Positions 32,407 through 41,526 of a stretch of DNA of 64,000 nt are shown piece after piece (position 1 is the first letter of the stretch; the number at the start of each line of letters is the position of its first letter). Origin of the DNA: Armatimonadota bacterium (GTDB taxonomy: Bacteria; Armatimonadota; Zipacnadia; JAUWAU01); the NCBI GenBank assembly GCA_030601885.1, contig JAUWAU010000012.1:62001-126000 (forward strand), read 5' to 3'. The position numbers and the translations under genes were made by a program. A model generated the notes under the pieces. That model had not been told where the DNA came from. It did no database searches and was given only the letters and a program-made list of their open reading frames with translations.

Positions 32407-35361
32407 TCACGGCGTCTCCGCCTGCCGCTCGCGATACTCTTCCACCGCCTGCTGCCGATATGTCCTGACCGCCTCCAGCCCCTTGGGGTCGCCGATCTTC
32501 TCAAGCGCACCGGCGGCCTCTCGCCGCACATACGAACTCCTGGCGGCCAGAGCCTCGATCAGGGCCTCGACCGCACGCGGGTCTCCCAGCTCCCCAAGCG
32601 CCTGCACGGCCCGACGGCGGACAATGCTGTCCCTGTTGTGCAACTCCTCGATCAGAAGCTCTACCCCCCGTGCGTCTCCAATCTTCCTGAGCGCCTGGGC
32701 GGCCGCGCGGCGCTGGGTCAGGCTCCTGCCGCGCACCGCCATGTCCACCAGAGGCAGGATGGCGTGGGCATTCCCGATCTGTGCAAGTGCCTCGGCGGCC
32801 CCCCGCGCGAGCCCTGACGACTCGTGGCCCAGGAGCTCGATCAGAGCATCCACCGCACGCGCGCCCCCCGCCGCGGCAAGCGCTTGCATCACGGCCCCGC
32901 GCACATATGCGTGTTCGTCGCCCAACGCCTCGATCAGGGCCTCGACGGCAGGCGCATTGCCGATCCGTCCGAGCGCTCGTGCGGCATATTGCTGTAGGTT
33001 CCGGTCGCCCTCGCGCAGGGCTTGTGCCAACGCTCCCACGGCACGAGGGTCAGGCACCTTCTGGAGCATGAATGCCGCCCATTCGCGCAACTTGGGATCA
33101 TCGCCCCGCAAAAACTCCAGCAGGGGGGGAACGGCCCCGGCATGGCCCAGCCCTACGAGCGCGCGCAGGGCCCGGTCCCTCACTGTGTGCTGTTCGTCCT
33201 CGAGGGCCTCCACGAGAGCCTGGGCTCCGCGGGCATTGTCGATCTGGCCCAACGCCTCCGCGGCGCACATGCGGGCATACCCGTCCCGGTCGTGCAGCAT
33301 CTCGATCAGCGGCTCGACCGCATCCGTCGCCGCCATTTCGCCAAGCGCCTGGGCGGCCGCACCCCGCACGGTCTCGTCCAGATCCTTGAGGGCTTCGATG
33401 AGCGGGCCAACTGCATGACGGTCGCCGATGTGCCCAAGCGCCTCAGCGGCTGACCGGCGCGCGTACAGGTGCTCGTCGGTCAACGCCTCGATCAGCGGAT
33501 CGACGGCGCGCGCATCTTTCGTCCGACCGAGGGCGCGGGCGGCCGCGGATCGGCGGGTGCAGATAGGGGCTTCCCTGAGGACCTCTATGAGTGCATCCAC
33601 CGCGCCTGGGTCCTTCGTCCTCCCGAGCACCCTAGCGGCCGTCCTCGCAAGGTCCAGATCCTCGTCGTCCAGTAGCTCGATAAGAGGCGGTACAGCAGGG
33701 GAGCCAACCCTTGCGAGTGCGGCGGCGGCCGCGTCCCGGAGTTCGGGGTCCAGGCTTCTTAGTAGGTCCATCAGAGGGGCGACCGCTGGTGCGCCAGCCT
33801 TTCCCAGAGCGTGCGCGGCAAGCTCTCGCAGCTCGGCCTGCTTGGCCTCCATGGCCTCCATATGAGTATGAGGAGGGACTGGGAGGCCGCTGAGAGCCCC
33901 CGGGGTGATGGGAACCGTCCCGGCCGGGTCCGCCAGCACCTCCACGAGAAGATCGACCGCAGGATCACCGATCCGGCCCAGCGCCTCGGCGGCCGCCTCG
34001 CGGACCTTGTGCCATTTGTCCGCGAGCGCCAACGTCAGGGGCCGGACGGCGCGGGGGTCGGCGATCTTCCCAAGCGCCTCGGCAGCCGTGCGTCGCACGT
34101 ACGGGTTCTCGTGGGCGAGGGCCCCGATCAGAGGTTCAACCGCCGGCGTGCCTATCTGGGCGAGTGCCTCAGCGGCCGCGATCCGGCCGCTACCGCCGAT
34201 GTGGGGCAGTGCGTTGATCAGAGCCGCGATGGCAGGAGTGCCGATCTGGGCAAGCGCTGCGACAGCCGACTTGCGCACCTTCTCATCCCGATCTCGCAGG
34301 GCCGTGATCAGAGGCTCAATTGCGTCGCTCTCGCCGGTCTTGCCGAGTGCCTCGGCAGCCATCGCCCGGACATCACGGACCTCGTGTCGGAGGTCCTTGG
34401 TCAGAGATTCGACTCTACGTGCGTCCGGCGTCGCCTGCGACGCCTGAGCGGCAGCGGGGCCTGCGCGACGATCCTCAATCAGCGCGCCTTTGGGCGCCTG
34501 CGCGACAAACACTTGCGGATCCATCCGCGTGTCGTAGGCCACTCGCATCATGGGGCCGCTGTTCTGTCTGGTGCCGTTGTGCATGCGCCACTCCTGAAGC
34601 GCCACCACCCGCATGCTCTCGGCATCTACCCAGATCGTGGCTCCCAGGCCGTCCGGGCCCGGCTTGACGTCGATTCGCTTAGCCGGCTTTCCGTCGAAGG
34701 AGTCGTTGGACACCGTGTACTCGTGTGCCGAGTCGTCGCGCCGCAGCCTCTCGAGCCAGACGGCGCCGGGGAGCTCCATCAACTGCCTCCTGGTGCTATC
34801 CGGCGCCGGAGCTGACAGCACCATCTTGTTCTGCTTGCGGTCGTATACGCAGGTGCCGTCGGCCGTGTAGATGACAAACCCCCGCTCGGTCTCACGTCGG
34901 ACACCGTGGTCTGCAGAGAGCCAGATCCGCTGGCCGTCTATCATCACGTAGGCCGTTTTCACCTTTGCCATGGCTGTCAGCGTGTCTGCCACCACGTCCC
35001 TGTGTCCCATGTTGAGCAGAAGGGCGCACAGCAGAACGATTGCCACGGCGCCAACTCCTGCCAGTGCCCGCCTGGCCGTCACGGCTCTTGGCACCCACCG
35101 CTGCAGAGCAGGCATCACGCCCCCCGCCCTCTGCTGTCGAACGCGATCCTGTACGGCGGTCGTGAGCTGTCTCCAGTACGCCTCGCCGGGGTCGGGCACT
35201 TCCAAGGCTCCGACGATCTCTGAAAGCCGGGTGAGTTCTACGTGCCGAGCACTGCACGCCGCGCACGTGCGCATGTGTGCACGCAGTCGGCCTGCTTCGT
35301 CGTCTGCCAACTCTCTGTCAGCGCGTAGGCTCAGCATCCCCTCAGCCGCTTTGCAGTCCAT
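32407..35361 (-). CDS. Zinc-finger anti-sigma-like HEAT-repeat membrane protein
   Basis: 984 residues. Start ATG 35361 lies 2 bp after the sigma stop (GTG 35370 is an alternative). Residues 1-45 match a zf-HC2 anti-sigma zinc finger (Cys near 3, then HMRTCAAC). A single membrane helix (GVGAVAIVLLCALLLNMG, about 98-116) follows. Residues 125-290 form a LolA/RseB-like beta domain (AMAKVKTAYVMIDGQRIW). The rest is about 20 HEAT/PBS-lyase repeats with the pattern ALGRIGDPAVDLLVE. The zinc finger would face the cytoplasm and hold the coupled ECF sigma; the lipid-binding-like domain and repeats would be outside. A fusion of all these parts in one protein is unusual. Confidence 0.85.
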   Translation of the reverse strand: MDCKAAEGMLSLRADRELADDEAGRLRAHMRTCAACSARHVELTRLSEIVGALEVPDPGEAYWRQLTTAVQDRVRQQRAGGVMPALQRWVPRAVTARRALAGVGAVAIVLLCALLLNMGHRDVVADTLTAMAKVKTAYVMIDGQRIWLSADHGVRRETERGFVIYTADGTCVYDRKQNKMVLSAPAPDSTRRQLMELPGAVWLERLRRDDSAHEYTVSNDSFDGKPAKRIDVKPGPDGLGATIWVDAESMRVVALQEWRMHNGTRQNSGPMMRVAYDTRMDPQVFVAQAPKGALIEDRRAGPAAAQASQATPDARRVESLTKDLRHEVRDVRAMAAEALGKTGESDAIEPLITALRDRDEKVRKSAVAALAQIGTPAIAALINALPHIGGSGRIAAAEALAQIGTPAVEPLIGALAHENPYVRRTAAEALGKIADPRAVRPLTLALADKWHKVREAAAEALGRIGDPAVDLLVEVLADPAGTVPITPGALSGLPVPPHTHMEAMEAKQAELRELAAHALGKAGAPAVAPLMDLLRSLDPELRDAAAAALARVGSPAVPPLIELLDDEDLDLARTAARVLGRTKDPGAVDALIEVLREAPICTRRSAAARALGRTKDARAVDPLIEALTDEHLYARRSAAEALGHIGDRHAVGPLIEALKDLDETVRGAAAQALGEMAATDAVEPLIEMLHDRDGYARMCAAEALGQIDNARGAQALVEALEDEQHTVRDRALRALVGLGHAGAVPPLLEFLRGDDPKLREWAAFMLQKVPDPRAVGALAQALREGDRNLQQYAARALGRIGNAPAVEALIEALGDEHAYVRGAVMQALAAAGGARAVDALIELLGHESSGLARGAAEALAQIGNAHAILPLVDMAVRGRSLTQRRAAAQALRKIGDARGVELLIEELHNRDSIVRRRAVQALGELGDPRAVEALIEALAARSSYVRREAAGALEKIGDPKGLEAVRTYRQQAVEEYRERQAETP

Positions 35362-35363
35362 AT

Positions 35364-35978
35364 TCAACACCTCTCCCCACTCGCATCCGCCAGCACGTCA
35401 AGGAGCCGCTCGCGCAGGGCGGCTCTGGCGCGATGCAGGTGTCGCTTGACCGTTCCAGGCGAGCATCCCATGATTTGTGCGGTTTCGTCCACGCTCCATC
35501 CCTCCAGCTCGAAGAGCACTATCGCCGCCCGCTGCCGTTTTGAGAGCCGGCCGAGTTCTTCGCGCACGCGGGAGGATGTTGCACTGGTCTCCGCATGCGT
35601 CTCGGGGTCGTCACAGCGGCGCAGAGGGAGCGCCGCGCGAGACTCAGCCGCCGTCGTGCGTTCACGTCGTGCCCAGTGCGAAAGGCACCGGTTCACGGCG
35701 ATCCGGCACAGCCACGGCCCGAAATCCGAGCCTGGCCGAAACTTGCGCAGGTATTTGAACGCCCGCACGAACGTCTCTTGAGCAATATCGTCCGCGTCGT
35801 CGTGGTCCCAGCAGAAACGATAGGCGAGACGATACACTCGTGCCGCATGCAAATCGACGAGGGCACCGAACGCATCAGCGTCGCCCTGCTGAGCGCGTGC
35901 GACCAAGGCCCTCTCACCGAGAGCCTCACGGTCGCCCTCCTGAGCGCCGGTGACCAGCGCCCCCTCGGCGTCCACCAT
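35364..35978 (-). CDS. ECF sigma factor
   Basis: 204 residues from ATG 35978; the long N-terminal part in the track has no sigma features. Region 2 is clear: ADAFGALVDLHAARVYRLAYRF, then DADDIAQETFVRAFKYLRKF and FGPWLCRIAVNRCLSHWAR. Region 4: LSKRQRAAIVLFELEGWSVDETAQIMGCSPGTVKRHLHRAR. The first 35 residues contain a 17-residue in-frame tandem copy of the entry helix (ALVTGAQEGDREAL and ALVARAQQGDADAF). It is translationally coupled to the zinc-finger HEAT protein, so it should be held by that protein and released by an envelope signal. Confidence 0.93.
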   Translation of the reverse strand: MVDAEGALVTGAQEGDREALGERALVARAQQGDADAFGALVDLHAARVYRLAYRFCWDHDDADDIAQETFVRAFKYLRKFRPGSDFGPWLCRIAVNRCLSHWARRERTTAAESRAALPLRRCDDPETHAETSATSSRVREELGRLSKRQRAAIVLFELEGWSVDETAQIMGCSPGTVKRHLHRARAALRERLLDVLADASGERC

Positions 35979-36445
35979 CACGCGAGCAGCCTCCCACTGC
36001 CTCGGTTGGGCACTCCTACTTGCTACTACCCTTTGGACACAGTATCGGTTGACATATGGGGCCCGAATTCCCCTCGACCAGTGACGCGTCGTTCCCGCTG
36101 GGTAGGTGCCGGGCAGTGCCCGGGCACAGCGACGAGTGCCACAGCGGATGTTTGAGCCAGCGTGCGTCCTATCTACGCCCAAGCTTGCCCGATTCCCTGT
36201 GCGGCTGCTGTAAGGTCCCGAATGTGGACGAGGCATCCCCCAAACCCGGCAGCAGCAGCGCACCCGCGTGCGGCGCGTGCCGACACGGCCTTGACTTTTG
36301 AGGTGTGCGGCGATAGAATGCCGCGCAGGATGCAGGCTTCGGCTTCTAAGGCTATGGCGGGAGCCTGATACGTTGTGCGTACTCACCCTGGCGGCGCTCC
36401 ACACAATAGTGCACGTGGGGCCCGGCGACGGGAGGGACACAGACC
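35979..36445. other. Intergenic region, promoter only
   Basis: 467 bp between the divergent sigma gene and the small acidic membrane protein. Apart from the plus-strand promoter at 36291-36319 I see no gene, RNA or repeat. The ORFs in the track here lack family features. The sigma gene must start from somewhere near 36000-36060, but no convincing -35/-10 pair is visible, as is common for ECF self-promoters. Confidence 0.5.
36291..36319 (+). promoter_or_regulatory. Sigma-70-type promoter
   Basis: TTGACT, 17-base spacer, TAGAAT: one of the best matches in the window. Transcription should start near 36326 and give a 120-base leader to the small membrane protein gene. Confidence 0.6.
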
Positions 36446-36754
36446 GTGAGGCGGCAGATAAGTCCGGTCGTAACGGTAGTCATTCTGATTGTGGTCATCG
36501 CGATCCTGGTCCTGGGATGGTACTTGTTCTACGGGCCGAAGAAGGCTGGACAGCTCCCGGCGCTCCAGCAGGCCATTGAGCCAGGGGAGGACGAGGATGA
36601 GGGCGGGCCCTCGGTCGAAGGCGGCATGGGGATGGCAGAGCCGGCCCTTGAGGAACCACCCTTGGAAGAGCTAACCCTGGAGGAAGGCATGGAGGGGATG
36701 GCGGAGCCAGAGGCCGGCGAGGCTGAGGAAGAGATGGAGAGCGAGGGCACCTAA
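36446..36754 (+). CDS. Small membrane protein with acidic tail
   Basis: 102 residues, GTG start with GGGAGG upstream. Residues 8-29 (VVTVVILIVVIAILVLGWYL) form one membrane helix with a basic N-terminus (MRRQ), giving an N-in orientation. The rest is strongly acidic and low-complexity, rich in Glu, Gly, Met and Pro with repeated LEE/MAEP units. It is not a recognised family. It is expressed from a good promoter and is followed by a long hairpin repeat. The tail could bind cations or basic partners outside the membrane; that is only inference. Confidence 0.75.
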   Translation: MRRQISPVVTVVILIVVIAILVLGWYLFYGPKKAGQLPALQQAIEPGEDEDEGGPSVEGGMGMAEPALEEPPLEELTLEEGMEGMAEPEAGEAEEEMESEGT

Positions 36755-36756
36755 TA

Positions 36757-36895
36757 CTACAACCGTGTTTGTCATTCTGAGGAGCGAAGCGACGAAGAAT
36801 CTCGGCCGCTGGCGTCCCTTTTCGTGTCAAAGGCGAGATTCTTCGCTCCGTTTCACTGCGCTCAGAATGACATGGCTCGACAAGCACGCTTGTAG
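36757..36895. repeat. 139-bp inverted-repeat element (GTCATTCTGAG type)
   Basis: Outer arms CTACAACCGTGTTTGT / ACAAGCACGCTTGTAG pair with few mismatches, inner arms are GTCATTCTGAG / CTCAGAATGAC, and further in AAGAATCTCG / CGAGATTCTT. The whole would form one long hairpin. It fills part of the 315-bp gap 36755-37069, which has no gene. Similar GTCATTCTGAGCG repeats are familiar from many bacterial genomes. Confidence 0.7.
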
Positions 36896-36976
36896 GACTA
36901 AGACGCAATAGGAAAAGGTCGGGCGCTGGCGGCAAGCTGGGGGCTGCCGCAGCGAAGCACGTGCGCGTTGTCGTCA

Positions 36977-37007
36977 TTGGCTCCTGGATGCACCATGCAG
37001 GAGCCAA
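36977..37007 (+). repeat. TTGGCTCCTG hairpin
   Basis: Perfect 10-bp arms TTGGCTCCTG / CAGGAGCCAA with an 11-base loop, 60 bp before the sugar isomerase start. No T-run follows, so it is not a terminator. It could be part of the leader. Confidence 0.45.
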
Positions 37008-37069
37008 TTCGCTGTCTGCGCACATACAGCATCGGCCTGCACGCAACAGCGCGCGGACGGAGGCCTGCT

Positions 37070-37870
37070 GTGCAGTGGGAGCTCGTAACCGCCTCCGTGG
37101 TGATCGGGCGCGAACACCTCGCGACGGCGCTTCCCGCACTTGCCGACGAGGGCGTTCGGGCGCTCGAGGTGTGGATGAACTCGTCCTCGCACTTTGACGC
37201 CACCTCGGCAGCAGACGTGGACGAGCTGCGAACGACGATGGATGCGCACGGCCTATGGGCCTACTCCACTCATGCGCCCTTTGGGGAGCAGCTTGACATC
37301 TCCGCGTTGCATGAGGACGCGCGGGTGGGCGCCGTGGGCGCGCACTGTGCGGCGATACACGCCAGCAGGGCGCTGGGCGCGGAGCTCATCGTGGTGCATC
37401 CAGGCACTACCGCCCCGTCGGCCGGCGAGCGGCCGGCACGGCTCCGTGCCGTCATCGAAAGCGTCAAGGCACTCGCGGCGGTCGCCGACCGGTGCGGGGT
37501 GCGCGTCGCCATAGAGAACATGATCCCGGACGCCCTCGGCGGATCGGCCGAGGACGTGGCGCATATCGTCGATGCTGTGGGGACGGCCCATGTGGGTGTC
37601 TGTCTGGACACGGGGCATGCACACCTGGGCGAGGGTGTCACGACCGCCGCGGCGACACTGGCAGAGCGAATCATCGCCATTCACCTGGATGACAACGACG
37701 GCTCGTCGGACCAGCACATCCTGCCCTCCAAAGGTGCCATTGACTGGCACGCCGCGGCGGCGGCATTGCGCCAGCTCAACTACCAGGCGCCCATATGTGT
37801 GGAGTCGGGCCGGTGGGAGGAGCTGACGATACGTGAGATGCACGAGGTTGTCCGCATTGCTCTCGCGTGA
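37070..37870 (+). CDS. Sugar phosphate isomerase/epimerase (xylose-isomerase-like barrel)
   Basis: 266 residues from GTG 37070, which has GGACGGAGG seven bases upstream; the track's 34 extra residues have no family match. The TIM barrel of the AP-endonuclease-2 type shows WAYSTHAPFGEQLD, LIVVHPGTT, RVAIENMIPDALGG, GVCLDTGHAHLGEG, IAIHLDDNDGSSDQHILPSKGAIDW and ICVESGRWEE. Metal ligands Glu, Asp, His and Glu fit the family. It probably isomerises or epimerises a keto-sugar. It lies upstream of GAPDH in the same direction with a 271-bp gap. The substrate cannot be assigned. Confidence 0.88.
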   Translation: MQWELVTASVVIGREHLATALPALADEGVRALEVWMNSSSHFDATSAADVDELRTTMDAHGLWAYSTHAPFGEQLDISALHEDARVGAVGAHCAAIHASRALGAELIVVHPGTTAPSAGERPARLRAVIESVKALAAVADRCGVRVAIENMIPDALGGSAEDVAHIVDAVGTAHVGVCLDTGHAHLGEGVTTAAATLAERIIAIHLDDNDGSSDQHILPSKGAIDWHAAAAALRQLNYQAPICVESGRWEELTIREMHEVVRIALA

Positions 37871-38141
37871 CGATCCGTCGCGTCGGTCCGTGCGGACCGA
37901 CGAGGAGGTGCAAAGGCCGCGGAGCGGGAAGGCTGGATATACACGGAGGCATTAGCGCGACATCAACACAGGCTGAGGCGGCGCAAGGAATTTCGCTGCC
38001 GTCCGACGCATCATACCGGCGAGCGCGAGACCGTGGGCAGTAGGACGCCGCAGCGCGGGACGGCAACGGAGAGCCAATAAGGAACTCGTCCGGATACAGA
38101 TCCAGAGGCATCTTTGAGGCCAACGAAGGGAGCAAAGACAA

Positions 38142-39212
38142 ATGGCGGTACGAGTAGGCATTAACGGTTTCGGTCGAATTGGACGTCAGGTACTCAAAGC
38201 AATCTTCAACCTACAGACGGACGCCGTGGAGGTTGTGGCGGTCAACGACCTCACCGACGACGAGGCCCTGGCGCATCTGTTCCGGTACGACTCCAACTAC
38301 GGTCGCCACGAGGGCACCGTTGAGGTGGGGGAGTCTGGGACGGTCAAGGCCGACGGTCGGGACGTGGAGTGGGGGACTATCATCATCGACGGCAGGGAGA
38401 TCAAGAGCTTCGCGGAGCCCGATCCGAGCGCGCTGCCGTGGAAAGCGCTCGGCGTTGAGATCGTGCTCGAGTCTACCGGCGTGTTCCGCGAACGCGAGGC
38501 GATGAGCGCGCACCTGCGGGCGGGAGCCAAGAAAGTCGTGCTGTCCGCGCCCGGCAGCAGCGCCGAGGATGTGGACTGCATGCTCGTGCTCGGGGTGAAC
38601 GACGACGTGTACGATCCGAGCAAGCACAGTCTCGTCTCGAACGCCTCGTGCACCACGAACTGCCTGGGGCCGGTGGCGAAGGTACTCCACGACAACTTCG
38701 GCATCGAGTGCGGGCTGATGACGACGATCCACGCCTACACGAGCGGGCAGAAGATTCTGGATCTGCCGCACAAGGACTATCGGCGCATGCGGGCCGCGGC
38801 GCTGAGCCTGATCCCGACGACGACTGGGGCCGCTCGGGCCATCGGGCTCGTCATTCCCGAGCTGGACGGCAAACTGGACGGTTTTGCCATCCGCGTCCCA
38901 ACGCCCACCGTCTCGGTCGTTGACCTGACCTGCACGCTGGGCAAGAGCACGACCGCCGACGAGATCAACGCGGCGATGCAGGCCGCCTCCGAGGGGGCGC
39001 TGAAGGGCATTCTCGGGTATGAAGAGCAGCCACTGGTCTCGGTGGACTACAAGGGCGATCCGCGCTCCGGGATATTGGATGCCGAATCCACGTCGGTCAT
39101 ACCCGCGGACGGCGGGAATCTGGCAAAGGTGGTGGCCTGGTACGACAACGAGTGGGGCTATTCGTGTCGCGTCGCCGACCTCCTCGCCTTCATGGCAGAG
39201 AAAGGCATCTGA
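38142..39212 (+). CDS. gap: Glyceraldehyde-3-phosphate dehydrogenase
   Basis: 356 residues. N-terminal NAD site [18 protein letters not shown], catalytic SNASCTTNC (Cys170), [21 protein letters not shown] and the C-terminal WYDNEWGYS are all as expected. It makes 1,3-bisphosphoglycerate in glycolysis. The residue after the second strand (VVAVNDLTD) points to NAD use. Start ATG 38142 follows GAAGGGAGC. It is followed by pgk and tpi in the same direction, the common glycolytic cluster. A few residues longer than usual, within an internal insertion. Confidence 0.97.
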   Translation: MAVRVGINGFGRIGRQVLKAIFNLQTDAVEVVAVNDLTDDEALAHLFRYDSNYGRHEGTVEVGESGTVKADGRDVEWGTIIIDGREIKSFAEPDPSALPWKALGVEIVLESTGVFREREAMSAHLRAGAKKVVLSAPGSSAEDVDCMLVLGVNDDVYDPSKHSLVSNASCTTNCLGPVAKVLHDNFGIECGLMTTIHAYTSGQKILDLPHKDYRRMRAAALSLIPTTTGAARAIGLVIPELDGKLDGFAIRVPTPTVSVVDLTCTLGKSTTADEINAAMQAASEGALKGILGYEEQPLVSVDYKGDPRSGILDAESTSVIPADGGNLAKVVAWYDNEWGYSCRVADLLAFMAEKGI

Positions 39213-39336
39213 GAGGGCCGCACCCAGTTGCAAAGCCGTGGAGACGCCGCGGTGGGCCTGGCGTCTCAGCCCGTCCGAGAGAGTGCCGTGACCGCGTTGT
39301 CGCGGCGGGTCTGCGGCTTGTGGGAGGGCACACCAT

Positions 39337-40527
39337 ATGAACAAGAAGAGCATCCGCGACGTGGATTTCAGCGGCAGGCGAGTGCTGACGCGAGTGGACT
39401 TCAACGTTCCGCTGGACGACGAGCAGCGGATCACCGACGACACGCGCATCAAGGCGACCTTGCCGACCATCAATCATCTGCTCAACCAAGGCGCTCTGCC
39501 TATCTTGATGTCGCACCTGGACCGCCCAAAGGGGAAGCGCGTGCCCGAAATGAGCCTGGCACCGGCGGCAGAGCGTCTCGAGCAGCTTCTCGATGGGCCG
39601 AGCATGGCCTTTGCCGACGACTGCATTGGCGAGCCGGCCCTTGACGCCGTGGTCAAGTGCCCCGACGGCGGCTTGGTTTTGCTGGAGAACACGCGATTCC
39701 ACCCGGGCGAGGAGGCCAACGACGCCGAGTTCTCCGACCATCTGGCCGCGCTCGGGGAGAACTATGTGACCGACGCCTTCGGATCGTGCCACCGGGCGCA
39801 CGCCTCGACGGTGGGCGTTGCGGAGCGGCGCCGACCGGCCGTTGCCGGGCTGCTGGTGGAAAAGGAGCTCGAGATGCTGAGCCAGCTCCTTGGGGCGCCG
39901 CGCCAGGGATTCGTTGCGGTGCTCGGCGGCGCCAAAGTGGCCGACAAGATCGACGTCATCAAGAGCATGCTCGGAAAGGTCGAGAAGCTCCTCATCGGCG
40001 GCGGCATGTCGTACGCGTTTCTCAAAGCGCAGGGCAGGGAGATCGGCAAGTCGCTGTTCGAGGAGGGCAGCCTTGAAGCGGCCCAAGAGGTCCTCGGGCT
40101 TGCCGAGGGCAGCGAGACCGATCTGGTGCTGCCGACGGACTTGATCATCGCCGACGCCTTCAGCGATTCGGCGGCCACGAGGACCGTGGCAGCCGACACT
40201 ATACCCCCGGGCTGGATGGGGTTGGACATCGGGCCCGAGACCAAGGACGCATATGCCGACATCATCCGCGGCGCCAAGACCGTCTTCTGGAATGGCCCTG
40301 TCGGCGTGTTCGAGATGGCGCCCTTCTCCTGGGGCACACGCGCCATCGCGGAGGCGATGGCAGAGGCGGATGCCTTCACTGTCGTCGGCGGGGGCGACTC
40401 GGCCGCGGCCGTGGCGCAGATGGGCTTCGAACATGGCATGCGTCACGTCTCCACCGGCGGGGGGGCATCGCTGGAGTTCCTCGAGGGAAGAGAGCTACCG
40501 GGCGTTGCCATACTCGACGACGCGTAG
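39337..40527 (+). CDS. pgk: Phosphoglycerate kinase
   Basis: 396 residues, standard length. RVLTRVDFNVPLDD, SHLDRPKG, VLLENTRFHPGEE, DAFGSCHRAHAS and the C-terminal VGGGDSAAAV and HVSTGGGASLEFLEG are all family signatures. It transfers phosphate from 1,3-bisphosphoglycerate to ADP. Start ATG 39337 has GGGAGGG. It is 124 bp after gap. Confidence 0.97.
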   Translation: MNKKSIRDVDFSGRRVLTRVDFNVPLDDEQRITDDTRIKATLPTINHLLNQGALPILMSHLDRPKGKRVPEMSLAPAAERLEQLLDGPSMAFADDCIGEPALDAVVKCPDGGLVLLENTRFHPGEEANDAEFSDHLAALGENYVTDAFGSCHRAHASTVGVAERRRPAVAGLLVEKELEMLSQLLGAPRQGFVAVLGGAKVADKIDVIKSMLGKVEKLLIGGGMSYAFLKAQGREIGKSLFEEGSLEAAQEVLGLAEGSETDLVLPTDLIIADAFSDSAATRTVAADTIPPGWMGLDIGPETKDAYADIIRGAKTVFWNGPVGVFEMAPFSWGTRAIAEAMAEADAFTVVGGGDSAAAVAQMGFEHGMRHVSTGGGASLEFLEGRELPGVAILDDA

Positions 40528-40539
40528 GCGGCCCGGCGG

Positions 40540-40646
40540 GTGGCACGGGTTGCTCGTCTCTGTCCAAAGCGGGACCCCGTACGGGGTCAACCCGTGCATC
40601 TCAGGTTACGCCGGAAGGCACACGGGTAGCCAGCTACCCGTGCCAC
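40540..40646. repeat. Composite GTGGCACGG repeat unit between pgk and tpi
   Basis: A complete 107-bp unit: begins GTGGCACGGG, contains ACCCCGTACGGGGT and GGGTAGCCAGCTACCC hairpins, and ends CCCGTGCCAC. It is the simplest full copy and shows the unit boundaries. It lies inside a glycolytic operon that is otherwise continuous. Confidence 0.8.
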
Positions 40647-40685
40647 ATGTCGTCTTTGCACAGCTCACACTGGAGAGTGATACAC

Positions 40686-41501
40686 GTGCGAAAGCCGATC
40701 ATCGCGGGCAATTGGAAGATGAACAAGACGCTCTCGGAGGCGCGGGAGCTGGCCCAGGCCGTGGCGGAGCGGGTCGGATCAGTGAGCGACGTGGGGATGA
40801 TACTGTGCCCGCCATTTGTGGCGCTCGAGGTCGTGGGGAGCATCATCGACGGTTCCAACATCGAGCTTGGGGGCCAGAACGTGTACTGGAGAGAGTCGGG
40901 CGCGTACACCGGCGAGGTATCGCCGACCATGCTGGTGAGCGTCGGGTGCCGATACGTCATCGTCGGCCATTCGGAGCGGCGGGGGCGTTTCGGCGTGCCC
41001 GAGCCGGACATGACCGAGGGCCTGCATAGGCTCTTCGGCGACAGCGACGAGAGCGTCAACGTCAAAGCCAAGGCAGCGCTGGCGGCGGGCCTCATCCCCA
41101 TCATTTGCTGCGGCGAGACACTGCAGGAGCGTCAGGCGGGGGACACCGACCTCATCGTCCGCGAGCAGGTTTCCGCCGCTCTGGAGGGGCTCAGCGCCGA
41201 GCAAGTCACATCACTGGTCATCGCCTACGAGCCCGTATGGGCCATCGGGACGGGCGAGACGTGCCAGGACGATGAGGCCAATCGGGTCATAGGCGTCATA
41301 CGGCTCACGGTGGCCGAGCTGTTCGACACCGACCCGGCCACGTCGATGCGGATCCTGTACGGCGGCAGCGTGAAGCCGGAGAACGTTAAGGGCCTCATGG
41401 AGCAGCTCGAGATAGACGGCGGACTCGTCGGTGGCGCCAGCCTGGAGGCGGATTCCTTCTGCCAGCTCGTGGAGACGACGCAGGCGGTGTATCAGCGATA
41501 G
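40686..41501 (+). CDS. tpiA: Triosephosphate isomerase
   Basis: 271 residues from GTG 40686 (the track start lies inside the repeat). Motifs: IIAGNWKMNKTL, the catalytic histidine in VGHSERR, and AYEPVWAIGTG with the catalytic glutamate, followed by ILYGGSVKPEN and GGLVGGASL. It interconverts DHAP and glyceraldehyde-3-phosphate. It closes the gap-pgk-tpi cluster. GGAGAG is the only ribosome site near GTG. Normal length is 250; the small excess is in a loop (FGDSDESVNVKAK) and at the C-terminus. Confidence 0.96.
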   Translation: MRKPIIAGNWKMNKTLSEARELAQAVAERVGSVSDVGMILCPPFVALEVVGSIIDGSNIELGGQNVYWRESGAYTGEVSPTMLVSVGCRYVIVGHSERRGRFGVPEPDMTEGLHRLFGDSDESVNVKAKAALAAGLIPIICCGETLQERQAGDTDLIVREQVSAALEGLSAEQVTSLVIAYEPVWAIGTGETCQDDEANRVIGVIRLTVAELFDTDPATSMRILYGGSVKPENVKGLMEQLEIDGGLVGGASLEADSFCQLVETTQAVYQR

Positions 41502-41526
41502 AGATCTCGTCGCCGTCGGTGGGGAT

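Noticed and set aside
35979-36440. Extension of the sigma gene to 36440
   Set aside because: 154 residues rich in Arg, Ser and Cys without sigma features; ATG 35978 gives the normal length.
36495-37139. 214-residue minus-strand ORF over the acidic membrane protein
   Set aside because: Contains the translated GTCATTCTGAG repeat (CHSERSETERRIS) and has no family features.
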